A DNA stretch of 23,958 nucleotides from Bacteroidales bacterium (GCA_024763595.1 JANTFK010000003.1:1-23958); one strand, 5' to 3'. Positions 1 through 8,565 are shown, numbered from the stretch's first letter. The notes: a model not told the origin generated them from the sequence alone. A program made the numbers and translations.

Positions 1-1
1 A

Positions 2-742
2 ACCACGTTTGCCATCCTGAAACATAACAATGCCTGTGGCCTCGCCACCCGTGAACAGCTGGTTGATGCATGGAGTGCTGCTCTGGCAGGAGATCCGGTA
101 TCAGCCTTTGGCGGTGTGCTGATCACAAACAGGACCATCGACGCGGCAACTGCCCGGGAGATGCATAAGATCTTTTTTGAAGTGGTCATAGCACCCGGTT
201 ATGATGATGATGCCCTGCAGGTACTGAAACAAAAAAAGAACAGGATCATCCTGCTGCAGAAAGATAATCAGATGACCGGCCAGCTCATCCGGACCGTTTT
301 GAACGGAGTGATCCTGCAGGATCGTGACCTTGCTTCAGAATCGGCAGAAGATATGAAAAGGGTCACTGACAAACCAGCTTCGCCTGATCAGTTGTCCGAC
401 CTTGTTTTTGCCAATAAGATCGTTAAGCATACAAAATCCAATGCCATTGTACTGGCAAAAAACCTGCAACTGGTGGCGTCCGGGGTGGGACAGACTTCCA
501 GGGTAGATGCTTTAAAACAGAGTATTGAGAAAGCCATCCATTTTGAGTTTGACCTGCAGGGAGCAGTGATGGCCTCCGATGCATTCTTCCCTTTTGCTGA
601 TAGTGTTGAAATAGCCTGGGAAGCAGGTATTAAAGCAGTGGTACAACCAGGAGGGTCGGTTCGTGATCAGGAATCCATCGATTTCTGTGATGCACATGAC
701 ATGACCATGGTTTTTACCGGTATAAGACATTTTAAACATTGA
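2..742 (+). CDS. purH: Bifunctional purine biosynthesis protein PurH, C-terminal part (AICAR transformylase), 5' truncated by window edge
   Basis: The open frame runs in from the left edge and gives 246 residues to the stop. PurH catalyses the last two steps of IMP synthesis, formylation of AICAR from 10-formyl-THF followed by IMP cyclisation, in the cytosol. Only part of the transformylase domain is present. The catalytic Lys-His pair is visible in KHNNACG (bases 20-40), followed by DPVSAFGG and NRTI, then SDAFFPFADS and VVQPGGSVRDQES near the end. The protein ends in FTGIRHFKH, a usual PurH C-terminus. An internal GTG at 116 is not the start, because the conserved catalytic motif lies upstream of it. 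mreB follows 20 bases later, so the two are probably co-transcribed; purH next to mreB is a familiar Bacteroidota arrangement. Confidence 0.96.
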   Translation, partial: TTFAILKHNNACGLATREQLVDAWSAALAGDPVSAFGGVLITNRTIDAATAREMHKIFFEVVIAPGYDDDALQVLKQKKNRIILLQKDNQMTGQLIRTVLNGVILQDRDLASESAEDMKRVTDKPASPDQLSDLVFANKIVKHTKSNAIVLAKNLQLVASGVGQTSRVDALKQSIEKAIHFEFDLQGAVMASDAFFPFADSVEIAWEAGIKAVVQPGGSVRDQESIDFCDAHDMTMVFTGIRHFKH

Positions 743-762
743 CAAAATAGGAGAAGATAGAT

Positions 763-1782
763 ATGGGATTGTTTTCATTCCAGCAGGAACTGGCCATTGA
801 CCTGGGTACAGCCAATACACTGATTATTCATAATGAAAAGGTGGTTGTGAACGAACCTTCTATTGTGGCCATTGACCAGCATACAGGCAAACTTGTTGCC
901 ATCGGGGAAAAAGCCAGGCAAATGCACGGCAAGACACATGAGGATATTAAGACCATCCGGCCCCTCAGGGATGGTGTGATCGCCGACTTTCAGGCAGCCG
1001 AACTGATGATCAGGGGCATGATAAAGATGATCAATACCAAGCGAAAGCTCTTCACACCTTCCATGAAAATGGTCGTTTGTATTCCATCGGGCAGTACGGA
1101 AGTGGAGCGACGGGCAGTCAGGGACTCTTCCGAACATGCCGGAGGCAGGGATGTCTACATGATCTTTGAACCCATGGCTGCAGCCATAGGTATTGGACTG
1201 GACGTTGAGGCTCCCGAGGGTTGTATGGTAGTGGATATTGGTGGTGGCACAACCGAAATAGCAGTTATTGCACTGGGTGGCATTGTATGTAACCAATCCA
1301 TCAGGGTGGCAGGAGACGGTTTCACAAGCGACATCCAGACATACATGAGGCACCAGCACAACATAAAGGTTGGAGAACGTACTGCTGAAGAGATCAAATT
1401 TGCTGTTGGTTCAGCACTTCCGGAACTGGATGATCCGCCACAGGATTTTTATGTAAGGGGGCCCAACCTGATGACCGCCCTTCCCATTGAAATCCCGATC
1501 TCATACCAGGAAATCGGGCACTGCCTGGATAAATCAATTTCCAAAATCGAGACTGCCATTCTCTCTGTCATGGAGCAAACACCCCCGGAACTCTATGCTG
1601 ATATTGTATCCAAAGGCATATACCTGGCTGGTGGAGGTGCTTTACTCAGGGGGCTGGACAAACGGTTGGCCGAAAAAATATCCATTCCTTTCCACATAGC
1701 CGAGGATCCGCTTCAGGCAGTTGCCCGCGGGACCGGTATAGCCCTCAGGAATGTGGACAAGTATCCGTTCCTGATGAGATAG
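763..1782 (+). CDS. mreB: Rod shape-determining protein MreB (actin-like)
   Basis: MreB is a bacterial actin that forms membrane-bound filaments and steers the elongasome (MreC, MreD, RodA, PBP2). The 339 residues match the usual length. The ATPase-fold motifs are in order: phosphate 1 AIDLGTANTL (about residues 11-20), phosphate 2 VVDIGGGTTEIAVI, and the adenosine-side LAGGGALLRGLDKRL near the C-terminus. The start is well set by an aggaga ribosome site a few bases before ATG 763. It follows purH by 20 bases and precedes mreC by 21, so it heads the cell-shape operon. Nothing unusual is seen. Confidence 0.98.
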   Translation: MGLFSFQQELAIDLGTANTLIIHNEKVVVNEPSIVAIDQHTGKLVAIGEKARQMHGKTHEDIKTIRPLRDGVIADFQAAELMIRGMIKMINTKRKLFTPSMKMVVCIPSGSTEVERRAVRDSSEHAGGRDVYMIFEPMAAAIGIGLDVEAPEGCMVVDIGGGTTEIAVIALGGIVCNQSIRVAGDGFTSDIQTYMRHQHNIKVGERTAEEIKFAVGSALPELDDPPQDFYVRGPNLMTALPIEIPISYQEIGHCLDKSISKIETAILSVMEQTPPELYADIVSKGIYLAGGGALLRGLDKRLAEKISIPFHIAEDPLQAVARGTGIALRNVDKYPFLMR

Positions 1783-1803
1783 GAAAGGGTTGTTTAGAAT
1801 ATT

Positions 1804-2622
1804 ATGAGAACACTGCTCAGGTTCATTCAAAAGTATTCCAGCCTGTTTTTGTTCTTATTGCTGGAGATCATAGCCATCTCCTTCATGATCCGTGGGAGCC
1901 ATTACCAGCACTCAAAATTGGTGGGGCTCAACAGGCAGGTAACCGGCTATATCTACAGCCGTGTAGATGGGGCCAGGGAGTATTTTTCCCTGAGGGAAGA
2001 GAACCTCCGGCTGGCTGAAGAAAACGCGGACCTCAGGAACAAGCTGGACAGAATCGTACAAAAAACAGATAGCGCGCTGGTATTTAGTGAGTTGCATGAC
2101 TCCATCCGTTATTTCTTTGTCCCTGCCCGGATAGTTCACAACAGTGTGTACAAACAGTACAACTATATCACGCTGGATAAAGGAAAGAAACAGGGTGTCT
2201 TCAGGGATATGGGCGTTATATCGGATCGCGGCCTGGTAGGGATTGTGCTGGAGAGTTCAGCCAGTTTTTCCACAGTGATCCCGGTAATCAACAGGGATTT
2301 CCGCCTGAGTGCAAAGATCCAGACCAATGATTACGCAGGTATTCTGCACTGGGATGGGTCGTCGCCACGGTACGCCATGCTCGCAGAGATACCTTTTCAT
2401 GTGGAACTTTCAAAAGGAGACACCATTATGACCAGTGGATTCTCTTCTATTTTCCCCGAAGGCATCAGGATCGGCAGGATAGAATCCTTTTCCCTTGAAA
2501 AAGGAAATTTCTATGATATCCGGGTAGAGCTTTTTACAGATTTTCAACACCTGTTTCATGTAAATGTGATCCGAAATTACAGACAGGAAGAACAACGTAA
2601 CCTGGAAAACCGGACCCGCTGA
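1804..2622 (+). CDS. mreC: Cell shape-determining protein MreC
   Basis: MreC is a bitopic inner-membrane protein whose periplasmic beta domain contacts PBP2 and activates the RodA-PBP2 pair. Its 272 residues have the expected layout: a short basic N-terminus, one hydrophobic anchor at about residues 13-30, a coiled coil at about 55-90 containing EENLRLAEENADLRNKL, then a beta-rich region with GVISDRGLVGIV and KGDTIMTSGFSSIFPEGIRIG, both typical of the family. A gaaaggg ribosome site precedes ATG 1804. The stop codon shares one base with the mreD start (TGATG), which points to translational coupling. Confidence 0.96.
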   Translation: MRTLLRFIQKYSSLFLFLLLEIIAISFMIRGSHYQHSKLVGLNRQVTGYIYSRVDGAREYFSLREENLRLAEENADLRNKLDRIVQKTDSALVFSELHDSIRYFFVPARIVHNSVYKQYNYITLDKGKKQGVFRDMGVISDRGLVGIVLESSASFSTVIPVINRDFRLSAKIQTNDYAGILHWDGSSPRYAMLAEIPFHVELSKGDTIMTSGFSSIFPEGIRIGRIESFSLEKGNFYDIRVELFTDFQHLFHVNVIRNYRQEEQRNLENRTR

Positions 2623-3125
2623 TGTATTTGATCCTACGAAATATTATCCGTTTTCTTGTGGTGCTCCTTTTTCAGGTCCTGGTGATGGATAATGTGATGA
2701 TCAATGGTTATCTGATCCCATACATATATCTGCTGTTTATCCTGCTGATGCCTTTTGAAACGCCGGTATGGGCCCAGTTGCTCTCAGGGTTCCTGTTAGG
2801 AATGAGCATGGATCTGTTTACTGGTACTGCCGGGTTACATACGGCAGCCACCGTGCTTGCTGCCTTTGTACGGGCCCACCTGCTTAAACTGCTGGCACCC
2901 CGTGACGGCTATGAACCGGAAACATTCCCCCGAATCCATTATTACGGTCTCCTGTGGTTTCTTAAATATACATTTATCATTGTCCTGATCCATCACCTGG
3001 CCCTCTTCTACCTGGAAGTGTTCCAGTTGAAGGAATTTTTAAGTACCTTGGTGCGGGTGGTAGCAAGCTCGATCCTGTCCACCGTAACCATTGTGCTCAG
3101 CCAATATTTTGTATTCCGGAAATAG
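2622..3125 (+). CDS. mreD: Rod shape-determining protein MreD
   Basis: This small polytopic inner-membrane protein of the elongasome has 167 residues, mostly hydrophobic, with about five predicted membrane segments. The GMSMDLFTGTAGLHTAATVL stretch matches the conserved part of MreD, where a small-residue membrane helix carries Asp and Gly. The assignment rests on this stretch, the topology and the position between mreC and mrdA. The start overlaps the mreC stop by one base, and the stop directly abuts the mrdA ATG with no spacer, so expression is almost certainly coupled in both directions. Confidence 0.93.
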   Translation: MYLILRNIIRFLVVLLFQVLVMDNVMINGYLIPYIYLLFILLMPFETPVWAQLLSGFLLGMSMDLFTGTAGLHTAATVLAAFVRAHLLKLLAPRDGYEPETFPRIHYYGLLWFLKYTFIIVLIHHLALFYLEVFQLKEFLSTLVRVVASSILSTVTIVLSQYFVFRK

Positions 3126-5006
3126 ATGAACCCGTATCGTGACAGAAGGTATGTTTTTGTTGCTGCAATCATCCTTGTAGGCCTGGTATTAATCGTCCGG
3201 TTGTTTCAGATCCAGGTACTCGACAAATCATATGAGCAGTACGCACTGAGCAATGCACAAAGCATCAGGGTTATCTATCCGGCCAGGGGGTTGATCCATG
3301 ACCGGCACGGAAAGATCATGGTATATAATAAAGCCGCCTATGATATCATGGTAACCCCACGGTTGCTGGAGCCTTTCGATACCACTGAATTATGCAGGAT
3401 CCTTAAAATATCAAGGGAAGGAGTGAAGGAGAGACTGGCAACAGCCAGGTCATACAGCTACCTGGTACCCTCGATTTTTATGAAACAGGTCAGCTATGAG
3501 AATGCCGCCCTGCTACAGGAGAAGATGTTCCAGTATCCGGGTTTCTATGTACAGACCCGGACCCTGAGAGAATATACCAGGCCTATCGCAGCACATGCCC
3601 TGGGGTACGTGGGAGAAGTAGACCAGGCGATCCTGGAAAGTGATCCCTATTATCAACTGGGAGATTATATCGGCATCACCGGAGTGGAAAAGGCGTATGA
3701 AAAATATCTGCGGGGAAAGAAAGGGAAGCAGGTATTTCTGAAGGATGTACACAACCAGACCATTGAATCCTACCAGGGGGGGCGGCTCGATATACCGGTA
3801 AAGGTGGGGGCCAACCTTACCATTACCCTGGATGCCAATCTGCAGGAGTATGGTGAGAAACTGATGTCGCCTTATGTAGGCAGTGTAGTAGCCATTGAAC
3901 CGGCTACCGGAGAGGTGCTGGCCCTTGTTTCAGCTCCAAGCTTCTCACCGGAATTGCTGGTTGGAAGAAACCTGAGAACCGAGTATGGGAAACTGGTAAA
4001 AGATACCCTGAATCCGCTTTTTAACCGTGCACTGATGGCCCAGTATCCACCGGGATCCACCTTCAAAACAATTATGGGGCTGATTGGATTGCAGGAGAAG
4101 GTTATAACAGTCAACACGGAGCACAGCTGCTCCTATGGATTTTATGTAGGGAGTATACATACAGCGTGCCATTTACACGACACACCCCTGAACCTGATAG
4201 GAGCTATTCAGAACTCCTGCAATACCTATTTTATCAGGGTGTTTCAAAGCATACTCCAGGATGTGAAATTCAATAACACAGCTGATGCCTATGATAACTG
4301 GCGCAATCACCTGCTATCCATGGGTTTTAATGCTCCCCTGAAGATCGAACTGACCAATGAACTGAGTGGCAATATACCCAAGTCTGGGTATTTTAACAGA
4401 ATCTATGGGGAAGGACACTGGAACTACCTTACCATCCGGTCACTGGCCATCGGACAGGGAGAATTGTTGATCACCCCTATCCAGATGGCTAACATGACTG
4501 CAACCATTGCCAACCACGGATACTATTTCACACCCCACTTAATTAAAGAAATAGAGGGGGTTGAAAGCATTGACCAACGCTTTACCGAAAAACATTATAC
4601 CACCATCGATGCATCTTCCTACGAACCCATCGTGGACGGTATGGAACTTGTCGTAAATGGGGGAGCCGGCTCAACCGCCAGAAATGCAAAGATCCAGGAC
4701 ATCATTGTTTGTGGGAAAACAGGAACAGCAGAAAACCCGCATGGAAATGATCACTCCATTTTCATCGCTTTTGCGCCGAAAGAAAATCCCCGGATTGCCA
4801 TTGCCGTTTATGTGGAGAACCAGGGATTTGGAACTACTTATGCAGCCCCCATCGCCAGCCTGATGATCGAAAAGTACCTGACAGGTGAAGTGAAGCGGAC
4901 ATGGTACGAGAACTGGGTCATGAAACTGCTTCCTCCCGTGGCTCCTGCCGTACGAAAGGATACCATTTCAAATGTAAAAAATGAAGCAAATGGACCGCAG
5001 GAATAA
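3126..5006 (+). CDS. mrdA: Penicillin-binding protein 2 (elongasome transpeptidase)
   Basis: This class B PBP cross-links peptidoglycan during lateral wall growth, with RodA as its glycosyltransferase partner. It has 626 residues with an N-terminal membrane anchor at about 9-29, then the pedestal domain (ARGLIHDRHGKIM, GYVGEV, GITGVEKAYE) and the transpeptidase domain. The three active-site motifs are present: STFK with catalytic Ser311, SCN at 364-366, and KTGTAE starting at Lys531. The gene begins immediately after the mreD stop and overlaps rodA by 26 bases, a tight junction fitting the fixed pairing of PBP2 and RodA. No truncation or motif loss is seen. Confidence 0.97.
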   Translation: MNPYRDRRYVFVAAIILVGLVLIVRLFQIQVLDKSYEQYALSNAQSIRVIYPARGLIHDRHGKIMVYNKAAYDIMVTPRLLEPFDTTELCRILKISREGVKERLATARSYSYLVPSIFMKQVSYENAALLQEKMFQYPGFYVQTRTLREYTRPIAAHALGYVGEVDQAILESDPYYQLGDYIGITGVEKAYEKYLRGKKGKQVFLKDVHNQTIESYQGGRLDIPVKVGANLTITLDANLQEYGEKLMSPYVGSVVAIEPATGEVLALVSAPSFSPELLVGRNLRTEYGKLVKDTLNPLFNRALMAQYPPGSTFKTIMGLIGLQEKVITVNTEHSCSYGFYVGSIHTACHLHDTPLNLIGAIQNSCNTYFIRVFQSILQDVKFNNTADAYDNWRNHLLSMGFNAPLKIELTNELSGNIPKSGYFNRIYGEGHWNYLTIRSLAIGQGELLITPIQMANMTATIANHGYYFTPHLIKEIEGVESIDQRFTEKHYTTIDASSYEPIVDGMELVVNGGAGSTARNAKIQDIIVCGKTGTAENPHGNDHSIFIAFAPKENPRIAIAVYVENQGFGTTYAAPIASLMIEKYLTGEVKRTWYENWVMKLLPPVAPAVRKDTISNVKNEANGPQE

Positions 5007-6414
5007 CATAGTGGCAACCCTGGACTGGATTACCATCCTGTTGTGGTTGGTTATCATGACCTTTGGCTGGATGAATATTTATTCTGCCAATATCATGGAT
5101 GCAGACAATGGTATACTTGATTTCTCGCAAAGATTTGGAAAGCAATTGATCTGGATCATGGCTTCCATCATGCTTGCCATACTGCTCCTTGTCCTGGATG
5201 CCAAGTTCTATATCCATTTTTCCTATCTCCTCTATTTTGCATTGATCGGTATCCTGCTGGCTGTACTGGTTTTCGGAAAAGAGATCAATGGCGCCAGAAG
5301 CTGGTTTGTCATCGGTGGTTTCCAGTTCCAGCCCTCAGAATTTGCCAAACCGATTACGGCACTTGCACTGGCAAATCTCATGACTTCGCACAACTACAAC
5401 CTGAAAAAATTCAGGCATCTGGCAAAAGCCGTCGCGATTATCATGACGCCACCCCTGCTGATTCTTCTTCAACCCGACCTTGGATCAGTCCTGGTCTATT
5501 TTGCTTTTATTCTGGTGCTTTTCAGAGAAGGTTTCTCTGCCAATACCATGATTATGCTGATGGCACTTGGCCTGTTGTTTTTTGCAACCCTCTTAATGGA
5601 CAAAGCCGTCATCCTCCTGATCCTGGTAATTGTGAGCCTGGTCCTTTATATGTTTGTAGTAAGATCTTTCAAAAAGGGGCTGGTTAACCTGGTCTGGTTT
5701 GCAGGACTTTTCGGGGTGCTTTCCGGGCTCAATCACCTGTTCAACGCGGGCCTGTCATTGTTTCTGCTGGGAGTGGTCACCCTTGTTCCGCTGGGTTTAA
5801 CCCTGGTCGTTAAAGGATTCAGGCTCCGGGAATATCAGCAAATGAAGATCCTGGCCGGCCTTGCAGTGGCCATCGTGTTTATCATATCGGTGGATTACGC
5901 CATGAACAATGTCCTGAAACCGCATCAACGGCACAGGATCTATGTGACACTGGGGTTGGAAAATGATCCCCAGGGTGTGGGCTACAATGTAAATCAATCC
6001 AAAATCGCCATTGGTTCCGGGGGGTTCTCAGGGAAAGGGTATCTCAAAGGTACACAGACCAAATTACACTTTGTCCCCGAGCAAAGCACCGATTTCATAT
6101 TTTGTACGGTAGGAGAAGAGTGGGGTTTTCTGGGAACCACCTTTGTGATCCTCCTGTTTGTAGGTTTGCTGTTGAGGCTGATCTTCCTGGCTGAAAGACA
6201 ACGTACCGCTTTTAGCCGGATTGTTGGGTATGGACTGGTTTCCGTTATCCTGGTCCATTTCATGATCAATATAGGCATGACCATCGGGCTGCTGCCTGTA
6301 ATCGGAATTCCACTGCCCTTTTTCAGTTATGGCGGTTCTTCCCTCTGGGCATTCACCATGTTCCTTTTCATCTTCTTGCGCCTGGATGCCAACCGCCTGG
6401 AACTACTCAGGTAA
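4981..6414 (+). CDS. rodA: RodA, SEDS-family peptidoglycan glycosyltransferase
   Basis: RodA polymerises lipid II into glycan strands in the inner membrane, paired with PBP2. The 477-residue protein is strongly hydrophobic and carries the SEDS signatures GARSWFVIGGFQFQPSEFAK, QSKIAIGSGG.SGKG, and PEQSTDFIFCTVGEE with the probable catalytic Asp371, ending in PVIGIPLPFFSYGGSS. E. coli RodA has about 370 residues, so this one is roughly 100 longer. The extra length lies mid-protein (about residues 205-310) and looks like additional membrane segments. ATG 4981 lies inside mrdA; ATG 4990 in the same frame is an alternative start. It is the last gene of the shape operon. Confidence 0.96.
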   Translation: MKQMDRRNNIVATLDWITILLWLVIMTFGWMNIYSANIMDADNGILDFSQRFGKQLIWIMASIMLAILLLVLDAKFYIHFSYLLYFALIGILLAVLVFGKEINGARSWFVIGGFQFQPSEFAKPITALALANLMTSHNYNLKKFRHLAKAVAIIMTPPLLILLQPDLGSVLVYFAFILVLFREGFSANTMIMLMALGLLFFATLLMDKAVILLILVIVSLVLYMFVVRSFKKGLVNLVWFAGLFGVLSGLNHLFNAGLSLFLLGVVTLVPLGLTLVVKGFRLREYQQMKILAGLAVAIVFIISVDYAMNNVLKPHQRHRIYVTLGLENDPQGVGYNVNQSKIAIGSGGFSGKGYLKGTQTKLHFVPEQSTDFIFCTVGEEWGFLGTTFVILLFVGLLLRLIFLAERQRTAFSRIVGYGLVSVILVHFMINIGMTIGLLPVIGIPLPFFSYGGSSLWAFTMFLFIFLRLDANRLELLR

Positions 6415-6481
6415 CCTGCAATCATCCCTGTCAGGCTTGTAGCACAGAAGCTCCCGGCTTTTAAATATCCTCATTATTTCG

Positions 6482-6489
6482 TAACTTTG
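6482..6489 (+). promoter_or_regulatory. Candidate Bacteroidota -7 promoter element for the KamA-like gene
   Basis: TAACTTTG matches the Bacteroidota consensus TAnnTTTG exactly. It lies 48 bases before ATG 6537, in the 122-base gap after rodA, which would give a leader of about 40 bases. I see no convincing -33 TTG element at the right distance. The KamA-like gene also has a strong ribosome site, ggaagg followed by agttctg, just before its ATG. Confidence 0.4.
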
Positions 6490-6536
6490 TATTCCACCGC
6501 TGAAAGTATCCCAGCAAGTTCACGGAAGGAGTTCTG

Positions 6537-7889
6537 ATGAAGTACCAGGTATACGCAAGACATAATTTACATAAAATCCCTTCATATGGACGTTTAAGCC
6601 GTGAACAGATCCATAACATTAAGATCGTTTCAGAAGTATTGCCGTTTAAAACCAACAATTATGTTGTTAATGAGTTAATTGACTGGGATAATTACCAGGA
6701 TGATCCCATGTTCATCCTGAACTTTCCACAGAAAGCAATGTTGAAAGCAGCCCAGTTCAACACCCTTGCTGAAATGACCGGAAACAATGGCAGTAAAACG
6801 GATCTGGCAAAGTATGTTCATGAAATCAGGCTTAACCTGAATCCGCACCCGGCCGGTCAGCTGGAACATAATGTACCCATGCTCAAAGGGAAAACGCTTA
6901 CCGGGATCCAGCACAAATACAGGGAAACCATGCTGTTCTTCCCTACCCAGGGCCAGACATGCCATGCCTATTGTACATTCTGTTTCAGATGGCCGCAATT
7001 CACCGGGCTAAGCGAATTGAAGTTTGCCATGAAACAGGCCCATCTTGTGGTTTCTTATCTCAGGGAAAATCCTTCCATTTCAGATATCCTTTTTACCGGT
7101 GGGGATCCCATGGTCATGAAAGCAGATGTGCTGGAAAAATATTTTCAGGCCATCCTGGATGCAGATCTTCCCCAGTTGAAAACCATCCGGATCGGGAGCA
7201 AAACCCTTTCATTCTGGCCATACCGGTACCTGACCGATCCCGATGCGGGGAAAGTGCTTGACCTGTTCCGTAAAATCAACGACAGGGGTATACACCTGGC
7301 CTTTATGGCACACATCAACCACCCAAAGGAGTTGTCAACCAATGCGGTACACGAAGCTGTTCATCTGATCCGGGGGACCGGCGCACAGATACGCACCCAA
7401 TCGCCCCTGCTCAGGCATATTAACAATGATCCTGTTATCTGGGAACAGATGTGGCGCAAACAGGTGGATATGGGAATGGTCCCCTATTATATGTTCGTGG
7501 CCAGGGATACAGGTGCCCAGTCCTATTTCGGGGTCACACTGAAAGATGCCCACCATATATTCAATACTGCCTATCAAAAGGTAAGTGGCATCTGTCGCAC
7601 CGTCAAGGGGCCCAGTATGTCAGCCGGCCCTGGTAAGGTCCGGATCGTAGGTATTACCGAAATTCACAATGAGAAGGTATTTGTCCTGGAGTTCCTGCAG
7701 GGAAGAAATTCCGAATGGGTTGGCAAACCATTTTTTGCAAAATACAATCCGGCCGCAATGTGGCTGGACGAGCTGACACCTGCCTTGGGCCAGCCACATT
7801 TTTTCTATGAACCGGAATATCTGAAGCTGCTTAAAATAGATAAACTTCCCGGTCATACCCTGAAAACGGATGACAAATTATACGCTTAG
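6537..7889 (+). CDS. KamA-family radical SAM protein (lysine 2,3-aminomutase homologue, substrate unknown)
   Basis: This is a cytosolic radical SAM enzyme of the PLP-dependent 2,3-aminomutase family, 450 residues. The CxxxCxxC cluster motif is CHAYCTFC (Cys142, 146, 149), the SAM-binding glycine motif is FTGGDPM at 186-192, and Lys367 in SAGPGK matches the PLP lysine of lysine 2,3-aminomutase (PGGGGK). Arg151 corresponds to the substrate-carboxylate arginine. Aligned by eye, the two aspartates that bind the lysine side-chain amine in the clostridial enzyme (Asp293, Asp330) are Asn (in LLRHINND) and Ser360 here, and there is no C-terminal cysteine zinc site. Lysine is therefore unlikely to be the substrate. 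It is probably a single-gene unit, and it overlaps the convergent acpH by four bases. Confidence 0.85.
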   Translation: MKYQVYARHNLHKIPSYGRLSREQIHNIKIVSEVLPFKTNNYVVNELIDWDNYQDDPMFILNFPQKAMLKAAQFNTLAEMTGNNGSKTDLAKYVHEIRLNLNPHPAGQLEHNVPMLKGKTLTGIQHKYRETMLFFPTQGQTCHAYCTFCFRWPQFTGLSELKFAMKQAHLVVSYLRENPSISDILFTGGDPMVMKADVLEKYFQAILDADLPQLKTIRIGSKTLSFWPYRYLTDPDAGKVLDLFRKINDRGIHLAFMAHINHPKELSTNAVHEAVHLIRGTGAQIRTQSPLLRHINNDPVIWEQMWRKQVDMGMVPYYMFVARDTGAQSYFGVTLKDAHHIFNTAYQKVSGICRTVKGPSMSAGPGKVRIVGITEIHNEKVFVLEFLQGRNSEWVGKPFFAKYNPAAMWLDELTPALGQPHFFYEPEYLKLLKIDKLPGHTLKTDDKLYA

Positions 7890-8503
7890 CTTTCTGGATA
7901 TCCACTTCGCTGATCGGTAATCTCTATATCGTACTTTTCCTCCAGGAACTGGATAATCAACGGGAAGAATTCCAGAAAATATGCCCTGAATACATCATAC
8001 TGGTCGCTGAGTACCTCTACCGCATAGCCGGCATGATCGGGCAAAGAAGTATTGGCCGACATCCGCTCCAGCACAAGTTCTATCCCTTCCACACTCGAAT
8101 ATGCCATCATCCAGTTGTTCTCCAGAAAGGTGGGGAACCACCTTTTGATGGCAGACGGCAGGGTCCCGTAATTTCTTTTAAGCAGATCATAGGTGCGGTT
8201 AACAAACTCATTCAGTGGCAAATTGGAATACCTGTCCCAGAGTGAAGCCAGGAAATGATCATAGAAGATATCGATGATGATACCTGCATATTTGTGATAC
8301 CTGGATGCAATAAGTTGTTTGCTTCTGCGGGTAATGGGATGTAAATCTGTAAATGTATCAATATCCCGGTGGATCAGGATCCCTTTTTTGACCTGCTCGG
8401 GGAAAAGCATATAGTTCCTGCCCTTGACATAATCGCCCATAAAATTCCCGACAATGATCTCCTCATTGCATCCCGACAGGTAGGTATGTGCCAAAAAATT
8501 CAC
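7886..8503 (-). CDS. acpH: Acyl carrier protein phosphodiesterase (AcpH, DUF479 family)
   Basis: AcpH removes the 4'-phosphopantetheine arm from holo-ACP in the cytosol. Matching family features are the N-terminus NFLAHTYLSG, the GNFMGDYVKG motif with its metal-type Asp, HRDIDTFTDLHP, and YHKYAGIIIDIFYDHFLA. The length of 205 residues is near that of the E. coli protein. There is no ATG in frame at the 5' end. GTG 8503 gives a start at NFLAH, where E. coli AcpH begins; TTG 8509 would add two residues. A non-ATG start suggests modest expression. The gene is convergent with the KamA-like gene and their 3' ends overlap by four bases. A 10-bp inverted repeat lies just upstream. Confidence 0.88.
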   Translation of the reverse strand: MNFLAHTYLSGCNEEIIVGNFMGDYVKGRNYMLFPEQVKKGILIHRDIDTFTDLHPITRRSKQLIASRYHKYAGIIIDIFYDHFLASLWDRYSNLPLNEFVNRTYDLLKRNYGTLPSAIKRWFPTFLENNWMMAYSSVEGIELVLERMSANTSLPDHAGYAVEVLSDQYDVFRAYFLEFFPLIIQFLEEKYDIEITDQRSGYPES

Positions 8504-8517
8504 ATGCAACAGTAACT

Positions 8518-8549
8518 TTTTTCGAATTTCGCAAAAATTATTCGAAAAA
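8518..8549. repeat. Perfect 10-bp inverted repeat carrying two TTCGAA sites upstream of acpH
   Basis: The arms TTTTTCGAAT (8518-8527) and ATTCGAAAAA (8540-8549) are exact reverse complements separated by 12 bases. Each holds the palindrome TTCGAA (8521-8526 and 8541-8546), spaced 20 bases, which is two helical turns. The repeat lies 15 to 46 bases before the acpH GTG start, so it could be an operator for a dimeric regulator or a hairpin in the acpH leader. Confidence 0.55.
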
Positions 8550-8553
8550 CCCC

Positions 8554-8565
8554 AATATTAATATT
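8554..8565. repeat. 12-bp AT-only palindrome in the acpH/cDPGS divergent gap
   Basis: AATATTAATATT is a perfect 12-base palindrome five bases from the TTCGAA inverted repeat. In an AT-rich gap it may arise by chance; it is listed because it sits in the only divergent promoter region of this part of the window. Confidence 0.3.

Noticed and set aside
775..1359. 194-residue open frame on the - strand
   Set aside because: Lies wholly antisense to mreB, has no recognisable motif and unusual Cys/His-rich composition; a shadow of the real gene.
6446..6462. Possible rodA terminator hairpin AGAAGC / GCTTTT
   Set aside because: Only six pairs including a G-T wobble, and no adequate T-run; too weak to call.
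8530..8542. Near match to TAnnTTTG on the - strand upstream of acpH
   Set aside because: The sequence reads TAATTTTTG, one T too long, and lies inside the inverted repeat; not reliable as a promoter.
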